DNA of 64,000 nt from positions 25,606,001 through 25,670,000 of the forward strand of contig NC_091048.1 of NCBI RefSeq assembly GCF_963966145.1, in the 5' to 3' direction. Position 1 is the first letter of the stretch. Every line of letters begins with the position of its first letter. Both the position numbers and the translations under genes were made by a program. The DNA is from Tenebrio molitor. Taxonomy: Eukaryota > Arthropoda > Insecta > Coleoptera > Tenebrionidae. The notes below the pieces were generated by a model. That model had not been told where the DNA came from. It worked only from the letters and a program-made list of their open reading frames with translations, and did not search any database. Positions 23,676-37,197 of the stretch are shown here, in pieces.

Positions 23676-23906
23676 TTGGATTCTTTCATGGACTGTGACC
23701 CTGAAAATATCCGCGCGATGGCGCAGTGGAAAATTCGTAAATGATAACTGAAAACGTCAACTACTTTCAAATTCAAATGCATATCAAGAGAGAGACGACA
23801 CTGACGTAACGAATGACGATGTTTTCCGGTCGGTTTGTAGCACCTACTTGAGACCGATATTAGTCGTTTGCGCAGATACGACTCACAGCCCATGAGAAAA
23901 TCCAAC
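23676..23906. mobile_element. MITE with TTCTCATGGGCTRTGA ends, copy 2 (inverted)
   Basis: A copy of 21325-21522 in the opposite orientation, sharing ACGAATGACGATGTTTTCCG and GGTTTGTAGCACCTA. Inverted ends GGATTCTTTCATGGACTGTG and its right-hand partner are visible. Confidence 0.75.
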
Positions 23907-24662
23907 ATCTTTAACAATCTGTTCTCTGTTCTGACTGTTCTTAATTTGTGTTGATCCTGTTACTCTATTATTACCAAATTTATTAATAAAATACAAAAAT
24001 GCTGAAATGGAAATGAAAATATTTAATTTGAAAATGATATTTTTATATAGGTACTGGGTGCTCCAAAAACAAAAACAAAACAAAACAGCTTAGCAGTACG
24101 TTGTTAAATAGTAATTAAAATATCAGGTAAAAATGTTTAAAAAAATCAATATTCTTTTTTGTAGACCATATGGATCTATTTGTTACACTAAATGTGACAA
24201 CATTTGAAAACATTCACTGTATCCCAACAGTCTGCAAATATTTAATTTTGTTGTATCCACAGAAATAAGAAAGAAAAATCAAAGCCATGTTGCCCTACGT
24301 TATTTGAGGCAAAACCGACATAAATTCACTTCTTGAAAAAATAATGAAGTAAATAATTGCAAACCTGATCACAATCATTCAGAATTATTATAGCATTGGC
24401 TAGTAATATTAAATATTCTTAATATTTAAAATAAACAAGATCAAAGCTTCACTTTTTGAGCCCCCATATCTTCAAATCTAAAAGACATGGAAATTTTTTA
24501 TTATTTTTTTTATAACATAGTTTAACGTTGCCCCATTGAGTTGTTCCGTGAATTTTGGGACACCAGTATTGGTGTATTATTTTTTTTTAATTATCACAAT
24601 TTTCTATTAACAGGAAATAATAAACTATAGAAGTTGTTTATCGTTTACTAACAGATTTTTTT

Positions 24663-24953
24663 GTTCGACATTGTCAGAATTTGAGAATTTTCTCCTGTGT
24701 GAACGGATTTTGATAAATGTCACAACTTGTCAAAACGAAACGTCAAGCTAATTTTAAAGATTTGAAGAGATTTGGAGCCTTTAAGGGGCTCGTCGAACAA
24801 AAAAACTTTGTATTCAATTTGTTCGTGTTTAAATTGGGCCTTTTTGGCATTCGTGAGCCTTTAAAACGCTCGTTTCACTCGCGTTTTAAACTGACCCACT
24901 CATGCCAAAAATAGCCCAATTTACATACAAACTCGTTAAATAAACTACTATTT
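24663..24953. repeat. Dispersed repeat, copy 2 (inverted to 9800-10054)
   Basis: The opposite-strand partner of the repeat at 9800-10054. It shares GTGTGAACGGATTTT, the block around TTTAAGGGGCTCGTCGAACA, and AGCCCAATTTACAT. An open frame of 65 codons inside is incidental. Confidence 0.7.
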
Positions 24954-25164
24954 TTTAACGTAAAGCTGCTATGAATTTTTTTTAATTAGCAATACATATT
25001 TTGATTCTTAGATTTACATTTGCGAAAAGTTTAGGTTAAATATTTTTTTACTTTTTAAAGGTATGCGTAAATATATTATATAATTTGAAAGATACACGAA
25101 ATTCTGTTTTATTTGAAATCTGCCATAGATTTACTCAAAAAACGTTTCCAGAAATTTTTGACAA

Positions 25165-25375
25165 GGCAGAATATAGCCTAAGGGAGTCCGTTTCGGCTCA
25201 GGGACGCGAGGGTCGCGGGTTCGATTCCGACCCAGGGCTATATTCTATCTCGTGATTCGGAAGTCACGTTAAGCCATTGGTCCCGGTCTATTGAGTTGGT
25301 CATCACGCCCCTCATAGATTTGTAAACCAGTAACTGTGTAACAACATTTTCATTTATAATTAAAAATTAAAAATT
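25165..25375 (+). mobile_element. tRNA-derived SINE
   Basis: A perfect RNA polymerase III B-box-like GGTTCGATTCC lies at 25218-25228 within a T-arm-like stem (GGTCGC...GCGACCC-type context). The flanks GAATATAGCC (about 25169) and GGCTATATTC (about 25236) can pair like an acceptor stem. It is followed by a non-tRNA body (GGTCCCGGTCTATTGAGTTG, then CACGCCCCTCATAGATTTGT) and an AT-rich tail with ATTAAAAATTAAAA repeats. It is therefore a SINE rather than a working tRNA gene; the A box is poor. Confidence 0.65.
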
Positions 25376-28049
25376 AATTTTAAAATCATATAATATTATG
25401 TTCCACAAATACAAAGTTCATAAAAAACAACTACATATTAACATGTTCGCAAAACTGATTAGAAATTACAAAACTAAACAATAAACATAAATCAAATTAT
25501 GTTGAATATAATTAATTCAATAATGAAAAACATGGTATCGTAGGTATTTCCGTTTTTTTGTTTGAAGCTAATTTGTCTTCATTAAAGTACAGTCTTGACA
25601 CCTTCGAGTGGATTGATTTTTTAAAAATATTTTGGAGAAAAATTTAAAATTCAAGGTCCAAATTAAATTACAAAATATCTGGCGCTGTGGTTGTGTTGCT
25701 TCAGATTAGATTTTTTAAATCTTTAAAAACAACGTAAATTATGGAAATTTTAAGCAATTTTCATTCTTCAAGTTTTATCTATCCGTAATTTAGATTTTTA
25801 TTTAAATATTTATCAATCATGAAAATTTTTTTGTACTAAAGCAACCTAATGCACATACCATAAACTGTAATATACGAGTACGTACTATCATGAAACAATA
25901 AAAATCTAAAAATATTTCAAATCTTGTTTCAGTTTTCCATTCGCAATTTTCTTCTGAACTAATTTAATACGTAGTACATATACCACATCTCTAGGTTGAT
26001 ACTGCAATGCCGAACTTGTGTAATGAAAAGGTCAATTCTTCCAATCTTATTTTAATTGTTTGTTTTATGCATTTACTTTAATTTTTCTTCACTTTTTCAA
26101 CTCTTCATTCCTTTACATTTTTTATTTGCAACTCTTTTAACTGTTTTTACTTTTTTTAACTTTAACTTTAAAAATAATACTTTTGCATTTTCTTTACGCT
26201 ATTGTCCTACTTACTTGTTTTATTTAATTCTTGTTTGCTTTTTTTATTGTTTTTATATATCCTTTTCAGTTATAAAAACAACATTCATATTTCTCATGTA
26301 GGGAATCTTTCGACTAAAGGGTTGTGATTTTTAATTTTTTTTTTGCTCAAATTAAATTCATAACAGTTATCTAATATTAAATAATAGAAAAATCTTACTG
26401 CACTTAAATTTATCCCACATCGGCTATTCCATTTTCATAAATAAATTATTCTTCTGATTAAAACTCATCATTTCCTATAAGAATGCTAAACGATTTTGTG
26501 ATTTAATTTTGATCACTACGCAGCATTATTACGTGTGCGTATTCTTTGCTTCAAAATGATATTCAAATGAATTCGAACTTTCCACTTGTACAAGTTTTCG
26601 GAAGTTAGAAGAATGATGAATCATTTAAAAATTTTGAATTGAATAGTGAATTTTTTTGACTAAATTTCAAAGCAAAAATGCAGCTTCAAAACCCTGAAAA
26701 ATTTACAATTCGGATATCTCTCATCACAATACCGATCAAAGGCCAAGACCAAAATCAACCAAAATTAAGGTCATTTTTTTCCACAAAGTTGCATTCCCAC
26801 CAACAGCAAATGAATCGCAGAAGTTCAAAATGATTTTATTTGTTTAAATTAATTTTTAGTAGGACACATGCGAAGCGTACGATGAGGGACATGGAATCCT
26901 GGGCAGTCTGCTATTGTCATTTCAAAAAGTGTCAATGTAAATGCACCTTTACTGTCATTATGATTGATATTTTCAAAAAAACTGTCAAATTAACTTAAGC
27001 TTGGTTATGAGTAGCTAAGGTATGGTTTAGAAATTTTGACAATTGAATGACACATCTGCCCAGTTTTCCGTGTCCCCAATAATAGTTATGATTTGTCCCG
27101 AATAGATAATTTATTTTGATTTTTTTTTAAACAAAAGCAACAAGTAATTTTTGGAAAATATACATTATGTATTGTGCATTGTAGTATATTATGTTAATTT
27201 TCATACATTACATGTTTACAAATTCTAGATAAGATTAATTGATCAAAAAGTAATCATTTAATAACCTAGTTTTAAGTGATTTTGATCGTCAAGTTCATTC
27301 TGTCTCGAACTGATCGTTTTACTTTTGATAGAAAATGTCAAAATTAAATTTTCAAACTAGAATTAATATGTATTATGAAGTTTTTTGTGTCCGTTTATAA
27401 TAATTTTCTTCTACTAATCTACTTCAATCAAGTAGGTGACAAATATGGAAAAAATTTGCTTCATTCCGTCCAATAATTTCTGAGGATTCCAAATAATTTG
27501 GTAATTTAAACCTCATATTGCTTCTAAGAACCGAACCCAACGGAAATTTAAAATAACTTGTTTGTAATTTTTCGTTACGATCATATCGACGTGTAGGTTC
27601 TAAACGAGCTTTTCCATAAAATTTCCATTTTTGTTGTAATAGGTCTAGTATCTGGAAATTCCAACGCTTCGCAACAGTTTCACACTCCTGTGGTCAACCA
27701 CTGTAAATGCAAATTATTTCAGCACAAACTCAAATGATTCCATTTGAAAATCTGACAGTTCACAACTGACAGAAGATTTCAACACAATCGATATCCAGAA
27801 AAAGCTCATCTAACACTCCGGTCGCGCTGGGCCGATGGGCACCCCTTCGGTGCCCGGCCGTCACCTGTCGTTGTAGTGGCGCGTCGGTGGAGGGTGTTAA
27901 AGGGTGACATTCATAAAACGGCGTTAATTTCCCCGAAAAGGGAAGAATCGGCGGAAGGCAGTATCGGCAGGCGACCGCCATTACGTAAGCACCGCCGCCT
28001 AGGGATCGACCAGCGTCGCCTCAAAACTTCCTTCCAGCCGCACGCCGGG
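25376..28049. other. Intergenic upstream of ELOVL A
   Basis: Very AT-rich, with a T-rich low-complexity stretch (about 26050-26330) and a small inverted-repeat element (26885-27076). No gene recognised. GC content rises sharply from about 27800 toward the putative ELOVL A promoter. Confidence 0.45.
26885..27076. mobile_element. Short inverted-repeat element
   Basis: The left GGGACATGGAATCCTGGGCAG-like end pairs with the right CTGCCCAGTTTTCCGTGTCCCC on the other strand, about 190 bp apart. It resembles the GGACACGGAATCTTGGCC-ended element at 47190-47439. Confidence 0.5.
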
Positions 28050-28273
28050 TCCGGTCACGTGACCTCCTCGATACATATTACACTCGCACCGCGTTTCGCC
28101 GCCAGTCAGCGGTGTGTCTGTAGTGAGTGTCGCCAAACAGTCCAACACAGCCGTTTTTAGTTTCGTGTGTGTGTTTTTAGTATTAGTTTTTCGATTCGCA
28201 TGTATGGTTTTCCGTTGTGGTGATTTTCGGCTGTGATCGTCCCGTTAGTCCTAGGTTCGCCTTCCCTTAATTT
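28050..28273 (+). promoter_or_regulatory. Candidate ELOVL A promoter and non-coding first exon
   Basis: A GC-rich island in AT-rich DNA ends at a good donor (TTT|GTGAGT at 28274). The next well-placed acceptor with an ATG is at 45787 (CGTTTCAG), ten bases before the ELOVL A start codon. Joining them would make a leader intron of about 17.5 kb. The initiation point is not resolved, and the link to ELOVL A is inference from position and strand. Confidence 0.4.
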
Positions 28274-29624
28274 GTGAGTACCCACACGCATTTGCATAAT
28301 CGGGCCCTTCCGGTCGATTTTCCGAATTTCACGCGCTCCACCTGAGCCGCCGTCTAACCTAAAAGTTTGACGTTTGGGGCGCCCGACCGGACCGCACGTC
28401 CGCCGCCCCTTCGCTCAATTAGTCCGAGTCCGCTGGGATTGTTTTCTGCTTTTACCTCCTTTCCGCCAAACCACAATTGTTACGGTCTTCAAGTGTCAAG
28501 CACGACCGTGCTAACCAGCGGCGTGACTTAACAAGCGGTGCCAACTTAAAATTAATTTATTCACGATCGCTGTACTGCACTTAGGACGATGAACGCACCC
28601 CACTCCAACACCATCTCGAAAATTTTCCAAAATCATTGCTCTCGTTAACGCCTCGCCTATAAATCACCCACCTCTCGACACGCCAGTGGCGTCCCGATCG
28701 ATTTTTCAACTGTCACTCGGTGACACTTGCCTGTCAACTTGACAGAACTGTTCGTCCAATTTGTGCACCCCCCGGGGCCACGCCTTGCGCCGCACGCTCA
28801 ATTTAATATTTACAGGGTGATTACGTTAAACGCGCCCCGAGGGGTTCCGCAAGGAAAGTTCTAATAATGGTGCGGACGCATTGGAGATTCCCCCACCCAC
28901 GAAATATTCGAGTGCACTAAAATTGTATTTAGAAATAAAAACGCTTTGTATACAATGACATAGTCGGCCCGATTGGGTCGTTCGATAGAATCACACGTGA
29001 CGTTCGCTGCCGGTACATCTGACAAAAGTGAAGAAATCACGAAATGCTTGAGCAACGGACGATTTATTCCGAAGACATACACCGTCCCTGATCCCCATAT
29101 TTAAATCAAATCCAATTAAGAACAGAATTTTTAATTTGATCGCATGTGGGATTACCACACTACTGTCATTTAATAACTCATTTTTGGTAGAGGGGGCGCC
29201 ACTTGCGCACACATTCCAAATCAGAATCTTCATTTTGACATATCTGTCTGCCACCACAGACAAAGGTAAACAATAACAAAGACAACAGACACCTCCTTTC
29301 CCGCCGAGTATGTCGCACGATTACACAATTCAACACAGATCGTGTCTGTGAGCACAACAATTAATTAGGAAGCCACGATGATTTGGTACCAATTGCCCAA
29401 CAACTGACAAACGTCCAATAAAACGACAATAACGTGTGGGAACCAAGTGTCACGATGAAATATTGTAATCGCATGTGAGGGGTAATCTTGATGAGCTAGG
29501 AGTCAATAAACGCTATCATTTTTTTCATTAAGCCAAGCTCCACAGGTCGCAACACACTAAAGTCACGCTAGCGTGCGGGTGGGATCTACAATTTTGCAAG
29601 TTGTAATGTGTCATTTGAAACCAA

Positions 29625-30073
29625 ACATGTTTGAAAATCTGTCCAGATGATATGTAGTGCCGGCTACTGAACAATAAACTAGTCCACTTCCAAGAATTCC
29701 ATGTAACGATATAAACAATAACAGTTGAGCATAAGTGTTTGCTGTACAGAATATAAAACTGGTGATCGAACATGTTTAAAAGTCATTACAGAGTTGTCGA
29801 AATGACAGTGGAAACAGTATACAGCGCCAGCGACTAAATGATAAACTAATTCCAAGAATTCCACCGAAAGATTCATTTTGATTGGATAGAATACAAAAGA
29901 AGTGACAGGGCATATTTAGAAGTCATTTGCAGAGTCTGTCAAGATGACAGTGGGCACAGTATGCAGCGCCAGTGAGAGAATGGAAAACTGATCTAATTTC
30001 AAGAATTCCACTGAATGGTTTAAACTAAGCAGTGACAGTTGAGCATAAATGTTTGCTGAAGAGAATACAACCT
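29625..30073. repeat. Tandem repeat, three diverged units of about 150-165 bp
   Basis: Each unit contains CAAGAATTCCA (at about 29690, 29853 and 30000), an AACTRRT-type word before it, AGTCATT, ATGACAGTGG and CAGCGCCAG; GAGCATAA and TGTTTGCTG occur in units one and three. The spacings of the shared word are 163 and 147 bases. Confidence 0.75.
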
Positions 30074-32879
30074 GGAAACCTTTTGGAATAATAAATTGCG
30101 TGCGGAACGCTCCTAATTAAATAATTGTCCACCCATTTAAAAACATTTAATTAAATTTCGATTAATTAAGTGGAAAAGAATCCATTTTGAAACGGGTTAC
30201 CTTCACGAATCTTTGACCCGAGTACATAATTGTTTTAATGTTTGCTAAACACGCTCTCGTTCCGCGGGGTTCAGAAGTAATTAACCCGTCGGCAACGACG
30301 CTTTTCACTCATTCACCCCACGTAATCAAACGTTTTTCGTTTTTATGATCAACAGTTAGGTACCTCAATTAAGCGAGTAGGTTAGCGGAAACGTCCGACA
30401 GAACAATGTTTTAGGGCAGGAAAGTTTCTTGTAACAATAAAACGACCGTGGCTATCGATTTCCCAGAGAGAGAGGAGAATTTTCCGCATAATTAGCAACG
30501 ATCCGTCGTCACGGAAAAGCGCACCAAAAACTAGAATTTTTCGTTTGCATCGATCCCGCGGCGACAGGACACTCGCATCGCAACGATTATTTTTAGTAGA
30601 GCAGGATCGTAATCGGCGAAACAAACACAGCTGTCGGAAAGATTCGCCGGTGAGAGAGGACCCCGCCTTCGCTGTCTATTACAGGATCAGATGGTCTTGT
30701 CGAGGACGCGGGAGGACGATTAGGAATGGCCCGTTTGTGTTTCACTCAGATAAAAGACGAGACATTTGCGTAATGGCTTGACGGGTTCGAGGGGGTGTCT
30801 GCAGGATCATTCGCCTTGTTATTTGTCGTCGCAGGATGGCGAACTGGTGGATTGACGTCACCGGCCAGTAGACGGGTAAATAAAATTACAAGAGACCAGA
30901 AAGAATTCCTGACCTTGCGGTGACCTGTCCGGTGCCGGCCCAGAGAAATGGGTTGAGTCAATGACTCCGTTCGGCCACCAGTCGAGGGTTTGCCACCCAA
31001 CCTCGCAGGAAAAGAGAGAAGTAGAAGGCATAGCCAGACAAGTGGGTCTAGAAGTCTTTTTAATGTGCAAAGAGGTTAATGGAGTGGTGCTGGAGAGTGT
31101 GTAGACATTTCTGGTTTTGTGTGAGTGGGAATGGCGCTAGAGCAATTGCAACAAACAAATAGCGTAATTACTCTTGAGGGGGTCAATGGAAGAATGCATA
31201 CAGATTCTGATGTGATTTTGTTGTTTTGAGTAAATATAGAAAAGACGGCGCGAGTGAGTTGCAAGATGCTTCTCAATTCCGGTGCTCCTTGGCCTGGTTA
31301 GTTGTATGCAGCCGCCTTGGTACACTCTCCGATTGCAATATAAACCCGAAGACTTGCGATATCATCGGGACTAGTATTTTTCCACGCGACTAGACCACAA
31401 TCCGAAGATTATCCCTTTCACAGATAACAATTGTTTTAATGCCGTTTAATACCCAATCCGAGATAAGTGGATGAACAACTGTTGACACCGCTGTCAAAAT
31501 CGGCGCTTGTGAAAAATTTCAGTTATTAGTCGTCATTGTGTGTAAATCTGGACTTCTGTTTGGTTTTTGTTTACGCAACTAGACGTTTACAAGGTTGCTA
31601 ATACATAAAACGCAAGCATCTTGAGTAAAGTTTGCGGAGTTAATTGCCCAATTAAGACCGTAACGGGCGAAGAGAGTGGACGAATTTGTCAAAAAGAATT
31701 TCGGACGGTGCAGAAGTGGGTTAAGAGCGAAATGGGTGAAGGACCAGTTCTTGCAAAATACAAAACATACGCACGACGTGTTATGCTTACGTTGATTGTG
31801 TTATTTCTAGTCGGAAGGACAAACAAGCGCCAGGACTGGATGGGCGTTAGAGTCACTTCCGGAAAAATCGGGAAAATTTGAGACACATGTTGGGCGGCCA
31901 TCTTGTGCGACTTCCGTTTCTCTTTCAACAAAGGCGCGCGGCAGTGTTAGTTTCAGCGTGAAAAATTCCTCCACACCACTTATCTAATATTTGTTTTATC
32001 CATCGCTCTCGTCTCGCTAATAACCTGGAAAGGGGGCACCAGCCGTGCTGAATTATTGACGATTACGTCATCCGCTGATTAGAATATTAATTTTGGATTA
32101 GGCAAATTCTTGCCGCCCCCAATCCACACAAAGCTCTAATACCGACTAAGCTACTCGGATCAGGTCGATCTCGGATAAGCTGCCCGAACGCCAGGTTTTA
32201 CAATCGCTTACGTAACGTTTCGTCAATGAATGCTAACTATTACCATTATCACTTTTACTTGAAAGCGTGAAAGTCGACCGTGTTCGACACGGATGGTGAG
32301 TCAGTTTTTTCCGGAAAATCAAAAATTTTTCCAGACAGATTTCGTTCCATATCGCGATATTAACATTTGTAAATGAGATACGGATGTAGATAATGATTGT
32401 TCACCTGAACGATGGAAAGCGTTTCCGTTGCGTCGTGTTCGAGCAAGTGGTTTACGAATTGCACAGATAACGTGAAGGCAGCAACGGGGTCAATGCATTG
32501 TGAAAGTTGTTATGAATCGTATCGTTGATACGTACGGTCTGAGTGATTTTTTTCAATCAAACATCTGTCGAAGCTTCAAAGCGATACTGCGGTGGTTAAG
32601 CTGGGCTATGTCGGTGGCCATCACCGACACGTGTGTCGGAATTTGGTATTTTTGTTATGCGATTTACGTGACCTTTTCATCTTCCGGTCTTTATTGTTAC
32701 TTTTGTTTTTGCGTGGAGTTCAATCATGCACAGTTGGCTGTAAGTAGCCGTCTCCATCTGATTTGTTTGCTCTTCTGACCCTTTCTTCGGTTTGAAGTTG
32801 TCCAAGAGGTGGTTTTATTTGCTTGTTTGTCCCAATACAAATCGTATCGATTGTATTAGTCAAAATCTGATAAAAACAT

Positions 32880-34850
32880 CCAAATCAAATTCTTGATTAT
32901 TTTCTTTGTTGTTGCTCCCTCTTCCATTCTTCTCGTCTTCCAAAATGTCTTCACCCATCCTAAATCCCGTCCATCTTTATTTAGAGCATTCCTTCCATTT
33001 CATTCCTCCATATACTTTTACTAGTTGTTCCGTTGCTGTTCGTCCTTCTCTTGCTACCAGTATCTACAAAAAAATTTTTGTCTGTACGTTTCCACACTGG
33101 GTCACATCATTGTCTTTTCCCTTTTTATGAATATTCCTATTGGTACTTTGTTTGTTGCCACACTTCCATATTTTATATTACATTTAGATTCATTAATTCC
33201 TTGGGTTTCCTGTCTGATAGTATTGTGGGACACGGCTTCAATTTCGTCGCTTTCATATGCATATTGATATACGATTTGTCATATTTTTATAGTTTTCTTT
33301 CCATTGTCGGTCTCAATAATTGCCAAAAGAAATTTTAAAAAATGGCCAAGAAAGACAATTTTTTACTGAAAATACGTGATGTATTATCTGTTATCTTTCA
33401 TTCTACTTTGCTCCTTTTTTAGTGGCCTAACTTTTATGTTGTCAATATTCGCAATCTGCGCCTCTCTTAACATTCCGTCAATGTCTGCCATGTACACCGC
33501 AAACTATGTCAGGTTGAGTAACCATGACTTTTCCGTTTTCACTTTTTCTTCATTTTCTTCCAGGTTTCCATTGTTTTCTTCCCAAAGATTTCCGCAAACA
33601 GTGTTGTATGTCTACTTCTTCCCATTTTGAATCCTAACTCTTCATTCTACTTCTCTGCCAACTCCACTATTACAAACACTACATTTTCAGTCAGATCGCA
33701 AATTCTTTATAATTTATTCCTCCTCACAAAATTTTGTTTAATAAGTTGTTGATTAAACTTTTTTTACTTTCATTTGCTTCTTTACCCTAACAAACATGAA
33801 ATGTCATTGTCATAATGCACGAATAAAATGATAGATCAATCCTCCTCGTCCTATTATCCTAAATTATTTTTCTTCTAATTCTTCCACCTACATTTTTTTC
33901 AACTTTCTTCCGTTCTACATTTCTAGTATATTTCCATGCAGGCCACACATCCTCTTTTATTCATTCTTCTGCCATTGCTCCTCATCCCCTTCAAGTCCCT
34001 TCACTTCGACGCTCGCTCTTATAACACTTTCGTTTTTTTCCTTTATTTCGACATTTTTGGCGCCTGTTTGTTGCCAAGTTTCCATATTCTACATTGTACT
34101 CAGATTCATTAAATCCCTGCGTTTCCTGCCTCTAAACATCCTGTGACGCATTCCCAACTTTTGGCGCTTAACCTTTCCTGCCATTAGCATACAATGATTT
34201 ATCACATTTTTATTCTTTCTTGGTTGTTTTCAATTATCGCTTCACATTTCGCACGTCTGACACCCATTTCTAACAACTTTTTGACCTAACTTGACTTAAC
34301 TTCGTCCTTTTGAAACTTCGCGTGTGCTGTAGTAGTTAAATTTCTAAATCTAATCTATTATTCTTCATTCTTTATTGGGTTTCGTGGATTTGCTTTTTCA
34401 CATTCGCAACTTACACCTCCATTGGGATTCTACCAACGTCTGCCTTCGACTTTGCAAACTATGTAAGGCCGAGTGGCCTTCCCTGCGTAGCACCATTTTC
34501 TTATCATAACTCTCCTCTGTTCTTATTCTTAACCACAATTTTTTTTTCTGGATGTTCTAGATGTTCATAATACCGTTTTTCTTCTCATCCTTTCTTTCAC
34601 CGTTTTCTACGTATTCCTCATTCTCCATTAGACCGATAATCTGCAACATTATTATGCTCTTTTTTTATTTTTCTATTTTATCAACATCACAATATTTCTC
34701 TACTGCTCTTCAATTTTCCTACTGCAATACTTTTCCTCTGCAGAAGTTTTCCTTCGTTTTCATTTTATCTTTTCATTCAAAGGAATTGGTGACCAAATTT
34801 TTGTAAACTTTAAATATCGAGAAATAGTTTACAGTAAGAATGAGGAAGGC
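32880..34850. repeat. Pyrimidine-rich block with a diverged direct duplication
   Basis: The + strand is strongly C/T-rich for almost 2 kb. The part around 33120-33540 (TTTGTTGCCACACTTCCATA ... TTCATTAATTCCTTGG ... CAAACTATGTCAGG) recurs diverged at about 34060-34480 (TTTGTTGCCAAGTTTCCATA ... TTCATTAAATCCCTGC ... CAAACTATGTAAGG). It may be an old transposon in antisense orientation; no intact frame exists. Confidence 0.6.
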
Positions 34851-37197
34851 AAAGCTTTCGTTCAGGCGAATTTCAATTCAAGTGAACGAAAGCGGTCGTC
34901 TCTGATTCCCCCGATTTTTGTTTTCGCCCCCTCTCTCCGCTGGGGTTTTTGGCGGAAACGGATACGACTCCAGAGGTGCGAAGATTTAAGTCGTAACAGT
35001 ACTTACGGACCTATTCGATGGCCCCCTAGATCCCCCGATTTGAATCCATTAGATTTTTTTCTATGAGGTTACATTCGAGACAATGTTTATTTGACCCCAC
35101 GTAACTCTTCTCACGCGAGAAGAGTTAAGAAGAGGGAGAGTGAAGTCTGTGAGGAAATACCCCAAAATTTTTTACTGAACGCAACCATTGGGGTTTATAG
35201 AAGGTGTCGACAGTGTTTGGAACAGAATGGAGGCAATTTTGAGTAACTAGAATAGATTTTTTATTTATCTATAAATTTAGTTATGTACTTGATTTTTGAT
35301 TTTTCAATTTTTTTCCAATGAAAATAATTTTGCTGTTCTTTTTTTTAATGTACGAATATTCAGAAGAAAATTCTCTATAAGAACGAATAGAAAAATATAT
35401 ACAGTGTAATTTGAAAAAAAAAAATAGATATCAAAAAAATTATCGAATCAGAGAATGTTGAGGTACATATTTTTCGAACTATTTCATTTCATGTCATTTT
35501 TTCAAATCGGATGAAAAATAAGTAAGATACAGCGTCAAGGGTTTTTCCTCAGTCAGCCGGTATATAAATATGTATTTTCAAGATTTTTTTTGTTGTTGTT
35601 TCAACAAGTTGTCAACCCGTAATAGTTTAGACAAACATTCATTATTTTTTATTTACTCCGTGGCAACACAATTATGTATAATTTTATAATTATTGTAAAA
35701 TGATAACATATTTATTTTCATTAAACCAGTTTTTTTCACTTACCGCTTTAAACAAGCTTTTTTAATTTTTTTTATTGACATTGTGCAACTTACATAACAG
35801 ATTACTTTGAAGCATAATTGTCTAAATTCTGTTGCTAGGTAATTAGTTCCTATTGTTAATTTCTAGCAACCACTTTTAATTGAACTCTTCATTTGTGAAA
35901 AAATCTTGTTATTTAGCGCTAAACACGCGATCATCTTTTGTCATTGTAAATGTACCAACAAAATGTCATTGCATAATAATATGTACTATGTTGTTATTAT
36001 TTTGTCTCGGTGGAGGGAAAAAATTCAAATGACTGTTTTGGTTGCCTTTTCAGGCAAACTTTCTGGGGAATTACGTCACAATAAGATAATTTAATCTGCT
36101 AATAAAATCACGCGATGCTCCAAACCGAACGATTTCCGGTTCCTCCGGTACGGATATGGCCCTGCATTCCGAATAATTTTTTTATCAGTGCCCCACCGAC
36201 CGGGTCCGCGGTGGCACACCGTGAAACCGTTCCGCAAGAAATCGATCGATCGATTATGAAACGATCGGAAATTAGAAAGTTCCGAAAAATCGAACGACAA
36301 GAGTGTTGCCCCTCGCTCTATCCGATTTATTTATTTATTTAAAAAAACGTGAAGGTTACTAATGTGACGTCAGAGAAAATTTCGGGGCGTGAGTGTACAC
36401 ATTTCCAGCAACAGGTGGGGACGGCCACGTGTTTTTTCTTGCCTGCCGCCTCCAGATTGAAGAGTAAACACGACGAGGTTTTCATGAATGGGATGATTAT
36501 TACGTTACGCAAGCGACCTTCAGGCCTGTTAAGCTTACGCTGGTAATTGTCGGGAAAGAGCGCTATCAGAGTGACGATTGACGCCACCGTTGACATTGGC
36601 GGCGGTTTTTCAAAATCTAGAACAATGATTGAATCGCGATTGATTCGTTGTCCAAATGTTTGGTCTTAATTGAAGGTGTTAGCTGTCACGTTATCATTCA
36701 GCATCTGATAATAATCCAGTGCAACGATAAGGCAGTCAATTTTCGCAACTGGTGATTAATGGGGAGCTGCCAGTTGTATAGCTGACATATCTACAAATAT
36801 TTATTTTACACTTTGTAAATGTCGGTGTATCGTGACCGATATTGGGACGGGAGAGTAGTAAATTTGTTAGAGAACATGCAAAACGCTTGTTGTTGTTACT
36901 AAGCGAACATCGCGTTATTAGAATGCACATTGAGATGTTCGTGGTTGTTTTGACATTTTAATTACCACTAATGCAGATAATAGAGTACACAGTGTGGCAG
37001 TTTGGATCGTTGTAAATTTGTCAGTTTTATCAGGAATTTTTCTAAGTCACAAGTACTGTCATGATTGTTTGCGGACTCTTCTTGACAGTCACGTTTCCTT
37101 ATCGCTTTACCTAAATCTTGTATTTTATTTTTTCCGATCGATCCGAGCAGTTTGTACAGTGTGGATACATTAGAAAATGGATCTAAATGTAAATATA

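Noticed and set aside
25165..25250. Functional tRNA gene
   Set aside because: The B box is good but the A box and anticodon arm are poor and a SINE body and AT-rich tail follow.
26056..26301. 81-codon Phe/Leu-rich frame
   Set aside because: T-rich low-complexity DNA gives long Phe/Leu frames by chance.
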